Source of the DNA: Erythrobacter sp. JK5
GTDB taxonomy: Bacteria > Pseudomonadota > Alphaproteobacteria > Sphingomonadales > Sphingomonadaceae
Assembly: GCF_018205975.1 (NCBI RefSeq)
Contig: NZ_CP073577.1
Span: 558,001 to 622,000 of the forward strand
Reading direction: 5' to 3'
DNA length: 64,000 nt
The notes under the pieces were generated by a model, which was not told the origin of the DNA, ran no database searches, and worked only from the letters and a program-made list of their open reading frames with translations. Within the stretch, counting starts at the first letter, position 1; each line of letters begins with the position of its first letter. Positions 54,546 to 63,874 of the stretch are shown one piece after another. Position numbers and translations under genes: made by a program.

Positions 54546-54851
54546 ATGGCGAAACTGAGTTCCATCAACAAGAACGAGCGTCGCAAGAAGCTCGTGAAGC
54601 AATACGCTGCGAAGTACGAGAAGCTGAAGGCGATCGCGAACGACAAGTCGCTCGACGAGACCGAGCGGCTCGTGGCGCGCCTCAAGATGGCCGAGATTCC
54701 GCGCAACGCGAATCCGACCCGCGTGCGCAATCGCTGCGCCACCACCGGCCGCCCGCGCGGCTATTATCGCAAGTTCGGCATCAACCGCATCGAACTGCGT
54801 CAACTCGGCAACCGGGGCATGATCCCCGGCCTGACGAAGTCGAGCTGGTGA
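54546..54851 (+). CDS. rpsN: 30S ribosomal protein S14 (zinc-free form)
   Basis: This 101-aa long-form S14 lacks the CxxC pairs (only one Cys, in [27 protein letters not shown]), so it is the zinc-independent type. The start at 54546 follows rplE by 28 bp. Confidence 0.97.
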   Translation: MAKLSSINKNERRKKLVKQYAAKYEKLKAIANDKSLDETERLVARLKMAEIPRNANPTRVRNRCATTGRPRGYYRKFGINRIELRQLGNRGMIPGLTKSSW

Positions 54852-54862
54852 GGATCTGACGA

Positions 54863-55258
54863 ATGGCTATGACCGATCCCCTGGGTGACATGCTCACCCG
54901 CATCCGCAACGGCCAGCAGGCGAAGAAGGACAGCGTCCTTTCGCCCGCGTCCAAGCTGCGTGCGAACGTGCTCGAAGTGCTTCAGCGCGAAGGCTACATC
55001 CGTGGCTACAGCGAAGACGAGAGCGGCAAGCACAAGGCGCTGCGGATCGAACTGAAGTATTTCGAAGGCGAACCGGCGATCAAGCATGTCGCCCGCGTCT
55101 CCAAGCCCGGCCGCCGGATCTACTCGGGCTCGAAAGAGCTGCCGACCGTCCGCAACGGCCTGGGCATCACCATCGTCTCGACCCCGAAGGGCGTGCTGTC
55201 GGATGCCGAAGCGCGCACCGAGAATGTCGGCGGCGAAGTGCTGGCGGAGGTGTTCTGA
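54863..55258 (+). CDS. rpsH: 30S ribosomal protein S8
   Basis: This 131-aa protein binds the central 16S domain. [15 protein letters not shown] at the N-terminus and [23 protein letters not shown] at the C-terminus are canonical. The start could be the ATG at 54863 or two codons later. The stop overlaps rplF in TGATG. Confidence 0.97.
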   Translation: MAMTDPLGDMLTRIRNGQQAKKDSVLSPASKLRANVLEVLQREGYIRGYSEDESGKHKALRIELKYFEGEPAIKHVARVSKPGRRIYSGSKELPTVRNGLGITIVSTPKGVLSDAEARTENVGGEVLAEVF

Positions 55259-55791
55259 TGAGCCGCATCGGCAAACAGGCCGTGGCGATCCCGAGCGGGG
55301 TCACGGCCAATATCGACAACGGCACGCTGACCGTGAAGGGCCCCAAGGGCACGCTCACGCTCGGTCTCAGCGACCTGATCGACTACAAGGTCGAAGGCGA
55401 CGAGATCCAGGTCAACCCGGCCAACGACAGCAAGCAGGCGCGGTCCTACTGGGGCATGCAGCGCACGCTGGTGTCGAACCTGGTCGAAGGCGTGACCGAA
55501 GGCTTTTCGAAGACGCTCGAGATTTCGGGCGTCGGCTACCGTGCACAGGCGCAGGGCAAGAAGCTCAAGCTGCAGCTCGGTTTCAGCCACGACGTCGATC
55601 TCGACGTGCCCGAAGGTATCGAAGTCAAGACGCCCGATCAGACCACGGTCGAGATCTCCGGCATCGACAAGCAGGCCGTGGGCCAGTTTGCCGCCGAAGT
55701 CCGCCGCTGGCGCAAGCCCGAACCCTACAAGGGCAAGGGCATCAAGTATCGCGGCGAATATGTCTTCCGCAAGGAAGGGAAGAAGAAGTAA
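55258..55791 (+). CDS. rplF: 50S ribosomal protein L6
   Basis: This 177-aa protein near the factor-binding site has two similar domains. [14 protein letters not shown], the central [20 protein letters not shown] and the C-terminal [25 protein letters not shown] are canonical. Confidence 0.98.
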   Translation: MSRIGKQAVAIPSGVTANIDNGTLTVKGPKGTLTLGLSDLIDYKVEGDEIQVNPANDSKQARSYWGMQRTLVSNLVEGVTEGFSKTLEISGVGYRAQAQGKKLKLQLGFSHDVDLDVPEGIEVKTPDQTTVEISGIDKQAVGQFAAEVRRWRKPEPYKGKGIKYRGEYVFRKEGKKK

Positions 55792-55792
55792 G

Positions 55793-56137
55793 ATGGCCAA
55801 ACTGTCTCTCTTTGAACGGCGCCGCCGCCGCGTGCGCACCGCGCTCCGCAATCGGGCCGGTGGCAAGCCGCGCCTGTCGGTCCACCGTACCGGTCGCCAC
55901 ATCTACGCGCAGATCATCAACGATGCAGAAGGCCGCACCGTGGCCGCTGCCTCGACGCTGGGCGCGAAGAAGTCGGGCGCGAATGTCGATGCCGCCGCAC
56001 AGGTGGGCAAGGATATCGCCGCTGCCGCCAAGAAGGCGGGCGTGACCACTGTCGTGTTCGATCGCGGCGGGTTCCTGTTTCATGGCCGCGTCAAGGCGCT
56101 GGCCGATGCCGCCCGCGAAGGCGGGCTGGAGTTCTGA
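55793..56137 (+). CDS. rplR: 50S ribosomal protein L18
   Basis: This 114-aa 5S rRNA-binding protein contains [35 protein letters not shown] and [28 protein letters not shown]. It starts one base after the rplF stop and overlaps rpsE by one base. Confidence 0.98.
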   Translation: MAKLSLFERRRRRVRTALRNRAGGKPRLSVHRTGRHIYAQIINDAEGRTVAAASTLGAKKSGANVDAAAQVGKDIAAAAKKAGVTTVVFDRGGFLFHGRVKALADAAREGGLEF

Positions 56138-56994
56138 TGATGGCTGACGACAAGAAAACCGAAGCGCCCGAAACGGCTCCGGAAACCGAAACTCCGGCCG
56201 TTGCGGAAACGCCGAGCGAAGCTGCCGACAACCAGTCGGCCGCGGCCGAGCCGAGCGCGCAACCGACCGAAGAACCCAAGACCGAAGCCGCTCCGGCGGA
56301 AGCTGCGCCAGCCCCGGCGGAAGCCGCGCCGGCCCCGGCGGAGCAGCCGCAGCAGCGCGAAGGTCGCGGGCGTGGTCGCGGTGGCAACCGTGACGGTGGC
56401 GGTCGTGGTCGTGGTCGCGGAGGCCGTGACGGCAACCGCGGTCGCCGCGAAGAGGAAGATGACGGCATCATCGAGAAGCTGGTGCACATCAACCGCGTCT
56501 CCAAGACAGTGAAGGGCGGCAAGCGCTTCGGCTTCGCCGCGCTCGTCGTGGTCGGCGACGGTCAGGGCCGGGTCGGTTTTGGTCACGGCAAGGCGCGCGA
56601 AGTGCCCGAGGCGATCACCAAGGCGACCGCAGCCGCGCGCAAGAAGATGATCCGCGTCCCGCTCAAGGAAGGCCGCACGTTGCACCATGACGGCAACGGC
56701 CGGTTCGGTGCCGGCAAGGTGACCCTGCGCACCGCGCCTCCGGGTACCGGCATCATCGCCGGTGGTCCGATGCGCGCCGTGTTCGAAAGCCTCGGCGTTG
56801 CCGACGTGGTGACCAAGTCGGTCGGCACCTCGAACCCCTACAACATGATCCGCGCCACGTTCGAGGCGCTGCAGGAGCAGACTTCGCCGAAGTCGGTGGC
56901 GCAGCGTCGCGGCAAGAAGGTCGTCGACCTGCTGGGTCGCGGTGGCGCCAGCGCAGCCGAGGCCGAAGCCGACGCCGCAGCGGTTGTGGAGTAA
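56137..56994 (+). CDS. rpsE: 30S ribosomal protein S5 with long N-terminal extension
   Basis: At 285 aa it is over 100 residues longer than typical S5 (about 167 aa). Residues 1-72 are acidic and rich in Ala, Pro and Glu, including a repeated EAAPAPA unit. Residues 74-104 are Arg/Gly repeats ([18 protein letters not shown]), and the conserved core begins near [21 protein letters not shown] (residue 108). The core motifs for the fidelity centre are intact. The start may be the first or second of two adjacent ATGs. Confidence 0.97.
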   Translation: MMADDKKTEAPETAPETETPAVAETPSEAADNQSAAAEPSAQPTEEPKTEAAPAEAAPAPAEAAPAPAEQPQQREGRGRGRGGNRDGGGRGRGRGGRDGNRGRREEEDDGIIEKLVHINRVSKTVKGGKRFGFAALVVVGDGQGRVGFGHGKAREVPEAITKATAAARKKMIRVPLKEGRTLHHDGNGRFGAGKVTLRTAPPGTGIIAGGPMRAVFESLGVADVVTKSVGTSNPYNMIRATFEALQEQTSPKSVAQRRGKKVVDLLGRGGASAAEAEADAAAVVE

Positions 56995-56999
56995 GACCC

Positions 57000-57185
57000 A
57001 TGGCAGACAAGAAAACCATCAAGATCAAGCAGGTCGGTTCGCCGATCCGCCGTCCCGAAAGCCAGCGCAAGATCCTGATCGGGCTGGGCCTCAACAAGAT
57101 GCACAAGGTCGTCGAACGTCAGGATACTCCTGAAGTGCGCGGCGCGATCGCCAAGATTGCGCATCTGGTTGAAGTGGTCGACTGA
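57000..57185 (+). CDS. rpmD: 50S ribosomal protein L30
   Basis: This 61-aa protein contains [44 protein letters not shown], canonical throughout. It is followed by an inverted repeat pair before rplO. Confidence 0.97.
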   Translation: MADKKTIKIKQVGSPIRRPESQRKILIGLGLNKMHKVVERQDTPEVRGAIAKIAHLVEVVD

Positions 57186-57194
57186 ATGTAACGC

Positions 57195-57273
57195 GTGAGT
57201 CCCCGCGAAGGCGGGGACCTCCGGCCACTCGCACGACGCAGTGGCACGAGATCCCCGCCTTCGCGGGGTTCAC
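57195..57273. repeat. inverted repeat pair (REPIN-like) between rpmD and rplO
   Basis: The left copy (57195-57220) reads GTGAG then stem TCCCCGC-gaag-GCGGGGA. The right copy (57249-57273) on the minus strand reads GTGAA, stem CCCCGC-gaag-GCGGGG, then ATCTC. Orientation is the same as for other pairs; the head is diverged from CGTCA. Confidence 0.8.
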
Positions 57274-57313
57274 ACCTCAGGAAGCGCGAACAAAAGCGAA
57301 AGCGAGTGCAGAC

Positions 57314-57805
57314 ATGAAACTCAACGACATCCGTGACAATCCCGGCGCCCGCAAGGGTCGCATGCGCGTAGGCCGTGGCATCGGCTCGGGCAAGGGCAAG
57401 ACCGCCGCGCGCGGCCAGAAGGGCCAGAAGAGCCGTTCGGGCGTCGCGATCAAGGGCTTCGAAGGCGGCCAGATGCCGCTCCACATGCGCCTGCCGAAGC
57501 GCGGGTTCAACAACCCGTTCGGCAAGGACTACGCCGAAGTGAACATCGGCATGGTGCAGAAGTGGATCGACGCCAAGAAGCTCGACGGCAAGAAGGACAT
57601 CACCGAAGACGCGCTGCGCGCCTGCGGCCTTGTGCGCGGCGGCAAGGACGGCGTTCGGCTGCTCGGCAAGGGCGAGTTCACGGCCAAGGCCAAGTTCGTC
57701 GTCACCGGCGCGACCAAAGGCGCGATCGCCGCGGTCGAGAAGGCTGGCGGCAGCGTTGAAGTGACCGCTCCGGCGAAGGCCGACGCGGCCGCCGAGAGCG
57801 AATAA
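57314..57805 (+). CDS. rplO: 50S ribosomal protein L15
   Basis: This 163-aa late-assembly protein contains [43 protein letters not shown], the Gly/Lys-rich N-terminal signature, and ends in an Ala-rich tail. A 115-bp gap precedes secY. Confidence 0.98.
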   Translation: MKLNDIRDNPGARKGRMRVGRGIGSGKGKTAARGQKGQKSRSGVAIKGFEGGQMPLHMRLPKRGFNNPFGKDYAEVNIGMVQKWIDAKKLDGKKDITEDALRACGLVRGGKDGVRLLGKGEFTAKAKFVVTGATKGAIAAVEKAGGSVEVTAPAKADAAAESE

Positions 57806-57920
57806 AGCGACAAAACGGGGAGCGGGGGTTCGACAACGGGCCGCCCGCTCCCTACTTATCGTCTCTGAGCCGGGGCGCCCTTGGGCCAGTCCGGCAAACG
57901 ACTAGGATCGACGATACGAC

Positions 57921-59285
57921 ATGGCTACACGCGCCGACAGCATTGCGAGCAATCTGAACCTCGCGAATTTTTCCAAGGCCACCGAGCTGCGCCAGCGAAT
58001 CTGGTTCACGATCGGCGCGCTGATCGTGTTCCGGTTTCTCAGCTTCATCCCGCTGCCCGGCGTGAACCCGGCGGCGCTCCAGAACCTCGCGGATCTCGGA
58101 CGCGGCGGCATTCTCGATCTGTTCAACACCTTTTCGGGCGGCAGCCTCGAGCGCATGAGCCTCATCGCGCTCGGCGTGATGCCCTACATCACCGCTTCGA
58201 TCGTGGTGCAGATGGCCGCGGCGCTGCACCCGACGCTCGCCGCGCTCAAGAAAGAGGGCGCGACCGGGCGGCAGAAGCTCAACCAGTACACCCGTTACGG
58301 TACGGTGTTCCTGTGCGCGATCCAGGGCTGGTTCCTGGCATCGGGCCTCGAAAGCTTCAGCGCGCAGAACGGCATCGCCGCCGTGGTCGATCCCGGCTAC
58401 ATGTTCCGCATCGGCGCGGTCGTCAGCCTCGTCGGCGGCACGATGTTCCTGCTGTGGCTGGGCGAACAGATCACCTCGCGCGGGATCGGCAACGGCGTCT
58501 CGCTGATCATCATGGCGGGCATCGTCGCGCAGTTCCCGATGTTCGCGACCAACCTGTTCGAAGGCGGGCGGACCGGAGCGATCGCGCCGGGGATCATCAT
58601 CGGCTTCATCGTCATGGTCGTCGTGTTGATCGTCGGCATCGCCTTCGTCGAACGCGCCCAGCGGCGGCTGCTGATCCAGTATCCGAAACGCGCGACGCAG
58701 CAGGGCATGATGCAGGCCGACCGCTCGCACCTGCCGCTCAAGCTCAACACTGCCGGCGTCATTCCGCCGATCTTTGCCAGCTCGCTGCTGCTGCTGCCGC
58801 TCACGATCTCGCAGTTCGCGGGCAATTCGGTCGACACCGAAAGCACGTTCGGCACCGCGATCGTGACGCTCAATCAGTATCTTGCGCACGGGCAACCGAT
58901 CTACATGCTGCTCTATGCGATCGGGATCATCTTCTTCTGCTTCTTCTACACCGCCGTGGTGTTCAACCCGGAAGAGACGGCGGACAACCTCAAGAAGAAC
59001 GGCGGCTTCATTCCCGGCATCCGTCCGGGCAAACGTACCGCCGAGTATCTTGAATACGTGCTCTCGCGCATCACCGTGGTCGGTGCGATCTATCTCACGG
59101 TCGTGTGCGTGGTGCCCGAATACATGATCGCCCAGACCGGCATTCCGCTGTTCCTCGGCGGGACCAGCCTGCTGATCGTCGTCAACGTGACGGTCGATAC
59201 GCTGAGCCAGGTGCAATCGCATCTGCTGGCGCATCAATATGGCGACCTGATCAAGAAGGCTAAGTTGAAAGGCCGGTTGCGGTAA
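57921..59285 (+). CDS. secY: preprotein translocase subunit SecY
   Basis: This 454-aa inner-membrane channel protein has ten membrane helices. FRFLSFIPLPGVNP is the plug region entry, GVMPYITASIVVQMAAALHP is helix 2, and the cytosolic loops with EVMEKERN-like FVERAQRRLLIQYPKR and FNPEETADNLKKNGGFIPGIRPG are canonical. It forms SecYEG for protein export and insertion. Confidence 0.98.
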   Translation: MATRADSIASNLNLANFSKATELRQRIWFTIGALIVFRFLSFIPLPGVNPAALQNLADLGRGGILDLFNTFSGGSLERMSLIALGVMPYITASIVVQMAAALHPTLAALKKEGATGRQKLNQYTRYGTVFLCAIQGWFLASGLESFSAQNGIAAVVDPGYMFRIGAVVSLVGGTMFLLWLGEQITSRGIGNGVSLIIMAGIVAQFPMFATNLFEGGRTGAIAPGIIIGFIVMVVVLIVGIAFVERAQRRLLIQYPKRATQQGMMQADRSHLPLKLNTAGVIPPIFASSLLLLPLTISQFAGNSVDTESTFGTAIVTLNQYLAHGQPIYMLLYAIGIIFFCFFYTAVVFNPEETADNLKKNGGFIPGIRPGKRTAEYLEYVLSRITVVGAIYLTVVCVVPEYMIAQTGIPLFLGGTSLLIVVNVTVDTLSQVQSHLLAHQYGDLIKKAKLKGRLR

Positions 59286-59350
59286 CGCACACGCGTGGCG
59301 CTGGCGAAAATGAACGCGGCGTTCGTCCGCGCGACTTTGGGGGATTGTTG

Positions 59351-59995
59351 GTGAACATCATTCTTCTTGGCCCTCCCGGGGCTGGCAAGGGTACGCAAAG
59401 CGCCGGGCTGGTCGAGCGGCATGGCATGCGCCAGCTTTCGACCGGAGACATGCTGCGCGCAGCGGTCAAGGCCGAAACGCCGGTCGGCCTGGAGGCCAAG
59501 GCGGTGATGGATCGCGGCGAGCTGGTCTCGGATGCGATTGTTTCGGCGCTGATCGACGATAACCTCGCGGCGATGGACGCGCAGACCGGCGCGATCTTCG
59601 ACGGGTATCCCCGCACCGCCGCGCAGGCCGACGATCTCGACCGTATCCTCGCCAGGCACGGTCGCTCGCTCGACCACGTGATCGAGCTGGAAGTCGATGT
59701 GGATGCGCTGGTCGAGCGCATTACCGGCCGGTTTTCCTGCGCCAATTGCGGCGCGCTCTACCACGACACCGCCAATCCGCCCGCCAAACCAGGCGTGTGC
59801 GACACGTGCGGCAGCACCGAATTCAAGCGTCGGCCCGACGACAACGAGGAAACCGTGCGCACCCGGATGGAGGAATACCGCGCCAAGACCGCGCCGATCC
59901 TTCCCGGCTATGAAGCGCGCGGGATCGTCACCCGGGTCGACGGCATGGCCTCGATCGACGACGTGGCCGGGGCGATCGACGCGATCCTCGCCTGA
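59351..59995 (+). CDS. adk: adenylate kinase, zinc-lid form
   Basis: This 214-aa enzyme interconverts ATP, ADP and AMP. The P-loop is GPPGAGKGT; the AMP-binding DGYPRTAAQA follows; the long LID carries four cysteines (CANC and CDTC), so it binds zinc. The start is GTG at 59351, because GGGGG lies seven bases upstream and homologues begin MNIILLGPPG; two TTG codons just before are alternatives. Confidence 0.97.
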   Translation: MNIILLGPPGAGKGTQSAGLVERHGMRQLSTGDMLRAAVKAETPVGLEAKAVMDRGELVSDAIVSALIDDNLAAMDAQTGAIFDGYPRTAAQADDLDRILARHGRSLDHVIELEVDVDALVERITGRFSCANCGALYHDTANPPAKPGVCDTCGSTEFKRRPDDNEETVRTRMEEYRAKTAPILPGYEARGIVTRVDGMASIDDVAGAIDAILA

Positions 59996-60062
59996 CCCGG
60001 CGCTGGGGGCTTTGCGGGCGACCGGCAATGCCCTAGGTCGGGTGCGAAGGGAGAACCCAATC

Positions 60063-60743
60063 ATGCCGCTCCGCATCGCGCCCCTCGCCGGTATCGCACT
60101 GGCCTTTGCCGCCGCGCCGCTCGCCGCCGAAGTTGTCGACACCAGCGCCAGCGGCTTCGTCACCCGCGACGAGGCAGTAGTCGAGGCCGATCTCAAGGAT
60201 ACGTGGCTGGCACTGATCGCGCCGGCGAAGTGGTGGAATTCGGCGCATACCTGGTCGGGCGATTCCGCCAATCTGACCATGCGGCCGCAGGCCGGCGGCT
60301 GTTTTTGCGAGCGCATTCCCGAAGATCCCGATCCCGACCGGATCACCCTCGAAGGCAGCGTCGAACATATGCGCGTGATCCACGCCTTTCCGGAAAAGGC
60401 GCTGCGGCTGCAGGGCGCGCTCGGGCCGTTGCAGAGCGAACCGGTAACGGGCGTGCTGACCATCGCGCTGACGAAGGTCGACGACGGCACCAGGATCGTC
60501 TGGGAATACAACGTCGGCGGCCCGATGCGCTACAAGGTGGCGGATATCTCCAAGGCGGTCGACGGGGTGATGACCCAGCAGCTCGCCGGTCTCGCCGCGC
60601 TGCTGGGGCGGGTCGAAGGCCCGGAACCCGCGTCTGAGACTGCCGACGAGCCCGAAGACGCCGAACCAGCCGAGGAACCGCTGGAGGATGCCGCTGCCGA
60701 ACCGAGCGTGGATCAGGCTTTCGGCGATCTGTCGGACGGGTAA
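60063..60743 (+). CDS. exported SRPBCC-like protein with acidic tail
   Basis: This 226-aa protein has a signal peptide (cleavage near PLAAEVVD). The domain resembles START/SRPBCC proteins (polyketide cyclase type): ALIAPAKWWNSAHTWSGDSANLTM, a CFCE pair, HMRVIHAFPEKALRLQGALGPLQ, and TRIVWEYNVGG. An acidic Glu/Ala tail of about 40 residues follows. It interrupts the usual adk-rpsM order of ribosomal clusters; its ligand is unknown. Confidence 0.75.
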   Translation: MPLRIAPLAGIALAFAAAPLAAEVVDTSASGFVTRDEAVVEADLKDTWLALIAPAKWWNSAHTWSGDSANLTMRPQAGGCFCERIPEDPDPDRITLEGSVEHMRVIHAFPEKALRLQGALGPLQSEPVTGVLTIALTKVDDGTRIVWEYNVGGPMRYKVADISKAVDGVMTQQLAGLAALLGRVEGPEPASETADEPEDAEPAEEPLEDAAAEPSVDQAFGDLSDG

Positions 60744-61105
60744 GCGCGGGCCTCGGGCCGCTGCTTTCCACCACGCCCCGCTTCCCGCTTTTGACCCGCA
60801 CGGCGTTTGGGTGTATTTCGACGCTTGAAAACATTCCCGGGCGGCCCATATCGGCGGCTCGGTCGATTATGCGCAGCTAGCGGTTGACGGGAACCCCGAT
60901 TCGCCGTAAGCGCGCGGCTCATTCGACACGTTCGAACCCAGTCCGGCAGGCATCGCCGCTGCGCGTATGCCATCCGGGCTTTTGCCGTTTCGAGACCCTG
61001 CCCACGGCACGGTCGGCCTCGGCAGCGGATGCGTCGGTGAGTTGAGCGTTGAGATAGGGGCTCCGGCAGCCAAGCCGCAAACCCCTGTGGAGCATGGAGA
61101 ATTAA
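60744..61105. other. 362-bp gap before rpsM
   Basis: It holds a candidate promoter for the alpha operon (60884-60912) and a leader of about 190 nt. No gene or repeat of the common classes is seen. Confidence 0.5.
60884..60912 (+). promoter_or_regulatory. candidate promoter of rpsM-rpsK-rpoA-rplQ
   Basis: TTGACG and TAAGCG are separated by 17 bp. The -35 is near perfect and the -10 weak, a pattern seen at strong, regulated alphaproteobacterial promoters. Confidence 0.45.
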
Positions 61106-61474
61106 GTGGCTCGTATTGCCGGGGTAAACATCCCCACCAACAAGCGCGTTATTATCGCGCTGACCTACATTCACGGGATCGGTCGCACCACGGCCGTCAA
61201 GATCGCCGACAAGCTTGGCATTGCGCACAGCGCCCGCGTGCAGGACCTCACCGACGAGGAAGTGCTGCGGATCCGCGAAACGATCGACGCCGACCATCAG
61301 GTCGAAGGCGATCTTCGTCGCGAAACCGCGATGAACATCAAGCGCCTGATGGACCTGCGTTCGTATCGCGGCCTGCGTCATCGCAACCAGCTGCCCGTCC
61401 GCGGCCAGCGCACGCACACCAATGCCCGCACCCGCAAGGGCAAGGCCAAGCCGATCGCCGGGAAGAAGAAGTAA
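61106..61474 (+). CDS. rpsM: 30S ribosomal protein S13
   Basis: This 122-aa protein contacts tRNA and the 50S B1 bridge. [25 protein letters not shown] and the basic C-terminus [24 protein letters not shown] are canonical. The start is GTG at 61106 with GGAGAA upstream. Confidence 0.98.
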   Translation: MARIAGVNIPTNKRVIIALTYIHGIGRTTAVKIADKLGIAHSARVQDLTDEEVLRIRETIDADHQVEGDLRRETAMNIKRLMDLRSYRGLRHRNQLPVRGQRTHTNARTRKGKAKPIAGKKK

Positions 61475-61530
61475 GCTCGGGGCGACCCGACGCTTTTTCC
61501 TTCACCCGCATTCAATAAGGAATACGAGAA

Positions 61531-61920
61531 ATGGCACGCGAACCCGGCAAAGTAAGGCGCCGCGACAAAAAGAACATCACCAGCGGCGTTGCGCATATCA
61601 ACGCCAGCTTCAACAACACGATGATCACCATCACCGATGCGCAGGGCAATGCGATCAGCTGGTCCAGCGCCGGCATGATGGGTTTCAAGGGCAGCCGCAA
61701 GTCGACCCCGTATGCAGCGCAGGTCGCTGCCGACGATGCCGGCAAGAAGGCTGCCGAGCACGGTGTGCGCACTCTCGAAGTCGAAGTGAAGGGTCCGGGC
61801 TCGGGGCGCGAAAGCGCACTGCGCGGTCTCGCCGCAGTCGGCTTCAACATCACCTCGATCCGCGACGTGACGCCGATCCCGCACAACGGGGTTCGTCCGT
61901 CCAAGCGTCGCAGGGTCTGA
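61531..61920 (+). CDS. rpsK: 30S ribosomal protein S11
   Basis: This 129-aa platform protein contains [44 protein letters not shown] and the C-terminal [18 protein letters not shown], canonical throughout. A 131-bp structured gap precedes rpoA. Confidence 0.98.
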   Translation: MAREPGKVRRRDKKNITSGVAHINASFNNTMITITDAQGNAISWSSAGMMGFKGSRKSTPYAAQVAADDAGKKAAEHGVRTLEVEVKGPGSGRESALRGLAAVGFNITSIRDVTPIPHNGVRPSKRRRV

Positions 61921-61946
61921 CTCAGGCGTCTGATCCGATACTTCCC

Positions 61947-62009
61947 GGCGACCGGACAGGGTCGCCGAGACTTTCCCGGACCGGACGCGCTCTCACCAGC
62001 GCCCGGTCC
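61947..62009 (+). promoter_or_regulatory. two hairpins in the rpoA leader
   Basis: GGCGACC...GGTCGCC (61947-61966) and GGACCGG...CCGGTCC (61978-62009) fold in sequence; the second is followed by GCCCATATTTT. They may attenuate or process transcripts between rpsK and rpoA. rpsD, the classical regulator of this operon, is not in the window. Confidence 0.4.
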
Positions 62010-62051
62010 GCCCATATTTTGAACCGCTGCAAGGCGAATTAGGGGAAATCC

Positions 62052-63107
62052 ATGTCCGTCAACACGAAGAACTGGCAGGAACTCAAGAAACCCAACACCC
62101 TGGAAATCAAGGAAGGCGGCGACAAGTCCCGCAAGACCACCTTCGTTGCAGAACCGCTCGAGCGTGGCTTCGGCCTGACGCTCGGCAATGCGCTGCGCCG
62201 GGTGCTGCTCTCCTCGCTCCAGGGTGCCGCGATCACGTCGATCAAGATCGAGAACGTGCTGCACGAATTTTCCTCGCTCGCAGGTGTGCGCGAGGACGTG
62301 ACCGACATCGTCCTGAACGTGAAGCAGATCGCGCTCAAGATGGAAGGCGAAGGCCCCAAGCGGCTGCAGCTTTCCGCCACCGGCCCGGCCGAAGTGAAGG
62401 CCGGAGACATCGCCGTTTCCGGCGACATCGAAGTGATGAACAAGGACCTCGTCCTGTGCCACCTCGATGAAGGCGCGACGCTGAACATGGAACTGACCGC
62501 CGACGTGGGCAAGGGCTACTCGCCCGCGGTCCAGAACCGTCCGATCGATGCGCCGATCGGCCTGATCCCGGTCGATTCGCTCTACAGCCCGGTTCGCCAG
62601 GTCAGCTACAAGGTCGAAAACGCGCGTGTCGGGCAGGAGCTCGACTACGACAAGCTTTCGCTGACGATCGAAACCGACGGCACCGTCACCCCGGAAGATG
62701 CGGTGGCCTATGCCGCGCGTATCCTGCAGGATCAGCTGACGCTGTTCGTCCACTTCGAAGACGGCATTCCGCAGCCGCAGGCGGCCATGATCGGCCACGC
62801 CGCGCAGCCGCAGGAAGACGATGCCAACCAGCTCAACCGTTACCTGCTCAAGAAGGTCGACGAGCTCGAGCTGTCGGTGCGGTCGGCCAACTGCCTCAAG
62901 AACGACAACATCATCTATATCGGCGACCTGGTCCAGAAGACCGAAGCCGAGATGCTGCGCACGCCGAATTTCGGCCGCAAGTCGCTCAATGAGATCAAGG
63001 AAGTGCTTTCCAGCATGGGCCTGCGCCTCGGGATGGATATCCCTGGCTGGCCGCCGGAAAACATCGAGGAAATGGCCAAGAAGCTCGAACAGGAACTGCT
63101 TGGCTGA
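62052..63107 (+). CDS. rpoA: RNA polymerase subunit alpha
   Basis: This 351-aa subunit has an N-terminal assembly domain ([21 protein letters not shown]) and a C-terminal DNA- and activator-binding domain ([48 protein letters not shown]). Length is about 20 residues above E. coli, usual for alphaproteobacteria. Confidence 0.98.
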   Translation: MSVNTKNWQELKKPNTLEIKEGGDKSRKTTFVAEPLERGFGLTLGNALRRVLLSSLQGAAITSIKIENVLHEFSSLAGVREDVTDIVLNVKQIALKMEGEGPKRLQLSATGPAEVKAGDIAVSGDIEVMNKDLVLCHLDEGATLNMELTADVGKGYSPAVQNRPIDAPIGLIPVDSLYSPVRQVSYKVENARVGQELDYDKLSLTIETDGTVTPEDAVAYAARILQDQLTLFVHFEDGIPQPQAAMIGHAAQPQEDDANQLNRYLLKKVDELELSVRSANCLKNDNIIYIGDLVQKTEAEMLRTPNFGRKSLNEIKEVLSSMGLRLGMDIPGWPPENIEEMAKKLEQELLG

Positions 63108-63118
63108 CGATGCTGTGA

Positions 63119-63148
63119 GCTCCTGCGGAAGCAGGAGCCCGGTTTTTT
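63119..63148 (+). terminator. hairpin with T-tract after rpoA
   Basis: GCTCCTGC-ggaa-GCAGGAGC is followed, four bases later, by TTTTTT. It starts 11 bases after the rpoA stop and could reduce readthrough into rplQ. Confidence 0.65.
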
Positions 63149-63156
63149 CGCACAGG

Positions 63157-63177
63157 GCTCCGGATCAAGTCCGGAGC
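63157..63177. repeat. palindromic repeat between rpoA and rplQ
   Basis: GCTCCGGA-tcaag-TCCGGAGC is a stem variant of the class at 11911-11937 and 47996-48014. Confidence 0.65.
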
Positions 63178-63262
63178 GCACATAGGGCGATGGTCTGGAG
63201 CCCTGATCCGGACCAGCTACGGGCTACCTGATACGGGCCCATATCGAACGAAGGAAGATACG

Positions 63263-63685
63263 ATGCGTCACGGAATTTCGCAGCGCAAGCTGAGCCGCAA
63301 GTCGGGCCACCGCAAGGCCCTGTTCCGCAACATGGCTGCCGCGCTCATCAAGCACGAACAGATCCAGACCACGCTGCCCAAGGCGAAGGAACTGCGTCCC
63401 TATATCGAAAAGCTCATCACGCTGGCCAAGCGCGGCGGTCTGTCGAATCGTCGCCTCGCCCAGGCGCGGCTGCTCGACGAGACCCAGCTCAAGAAGCTGT
63501 TCGATGTGCTGGCCGAGCGGTACAGCGACCGTGAAGGTGGCTACACCCGCATCATCAAGGCCGGTTACCGCGCCAGCGACAGTGCGCAGATGGCGATCAT
63601 CGAATTCGTCGACCGCGACCCCGATGCGAAGGGGCAGGACAGCGGCCCGGACATGAGCGAAGCGAGCGAATACGAAGACGCGTAG
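63263..63685 (+). CDS. rplQ: 50S ribosomal protein L17
   Basis: This 140-aa protein near the tunnel exit starts [23 protein letters not shown], the family signature; [21 protein letters not shown] follows. AAGGAAGA precedes the ATG. It is the last gene of the ribosomal cluster. Confidence 0.98.
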   Translation: MRHGISQRKLSRKSGHRKALFRNMAAALIKHEQIQTTLPKAKELRPYIEKLITLAKRGGLSNRRLAQARLLDETQLKKLFDVLAERYSDREGGYTRIIKAGYRASDSAQMAIIEFVDRDPDAKGQDSGPDMSEASEYEDA

Positions 63686-63693
63686 GCACCGGC

Positions 63694-63775
63694 CGTCACC
63701 TTGGCGAAAGCTCGGGGTCCAGGGCGGCTAGGTGACACGGAGCAGCTTGAGGTCCCGGCTTACGCCGGGATGACG
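63694..63775. repeat. inverted repeat pair (REPIN-like) after rplQ
   Basis: The left copy (63694-63723) reads CGTCACC, a degraded stem around GCGAAAGC, then TCCAGG. The right copy (63750-63775) on the minus strand reads CGTCA, stem TCCCGGC-gta-GCCGGGA, then CCT. Heads point outward. Confidence 0.7.
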
Positions 63776-63784
63776 AAGCCATAG

Positions 63785-63818
63785 AGGGGCCGGCGGGGCG
63801 ATCCGCTGGCCCCTTTGC
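63785..63818 (+). terminator. terminator after rplQ
   Basis: AGGGGCCGGCGG pairs with CCGCTGGCCCCT over 12 positions with one mismatch around a 6-nt loop, followed by TTGCTTTG. Confidence 0.7.
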
Positions 63819-63827
63819 TTTGCGCGC

Positions 63828-63856
63828 TTGACTTTCCTGCGGAATAGTCTGATATT
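63828..63856 (+). promoter_or_regulatory. promoter of the GbsR-type gene (leaderless)
   Basis: TTGACT and GATATT are spaced by 17 bp. The expected start site, about seven bases after the -10, falls on or beside the A of the ATG at 63863, predicting a leaderless mRNA. Confidence 0.6.
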
Positions 63857-63874
63857 TCTGTCATGACAGAAATA
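63853..63874. promoter_or_regulatory. perfect 22-bp palindrome over the start codon
   Basis: TATTTCTGTCA and TGACAGAAATA are exact inverted repeats meeting at the ATG of the regulator gene. Overlap with the -10 and start site implies autorepression. Confidence 0.75.

Noticed and set aside
63183..63262. Further paired repeat before rplQ
   Set aside because: GGTCTGGAGCC...TGATCCGGACCAG-like matches are too diverged to define a second copy with confidence.
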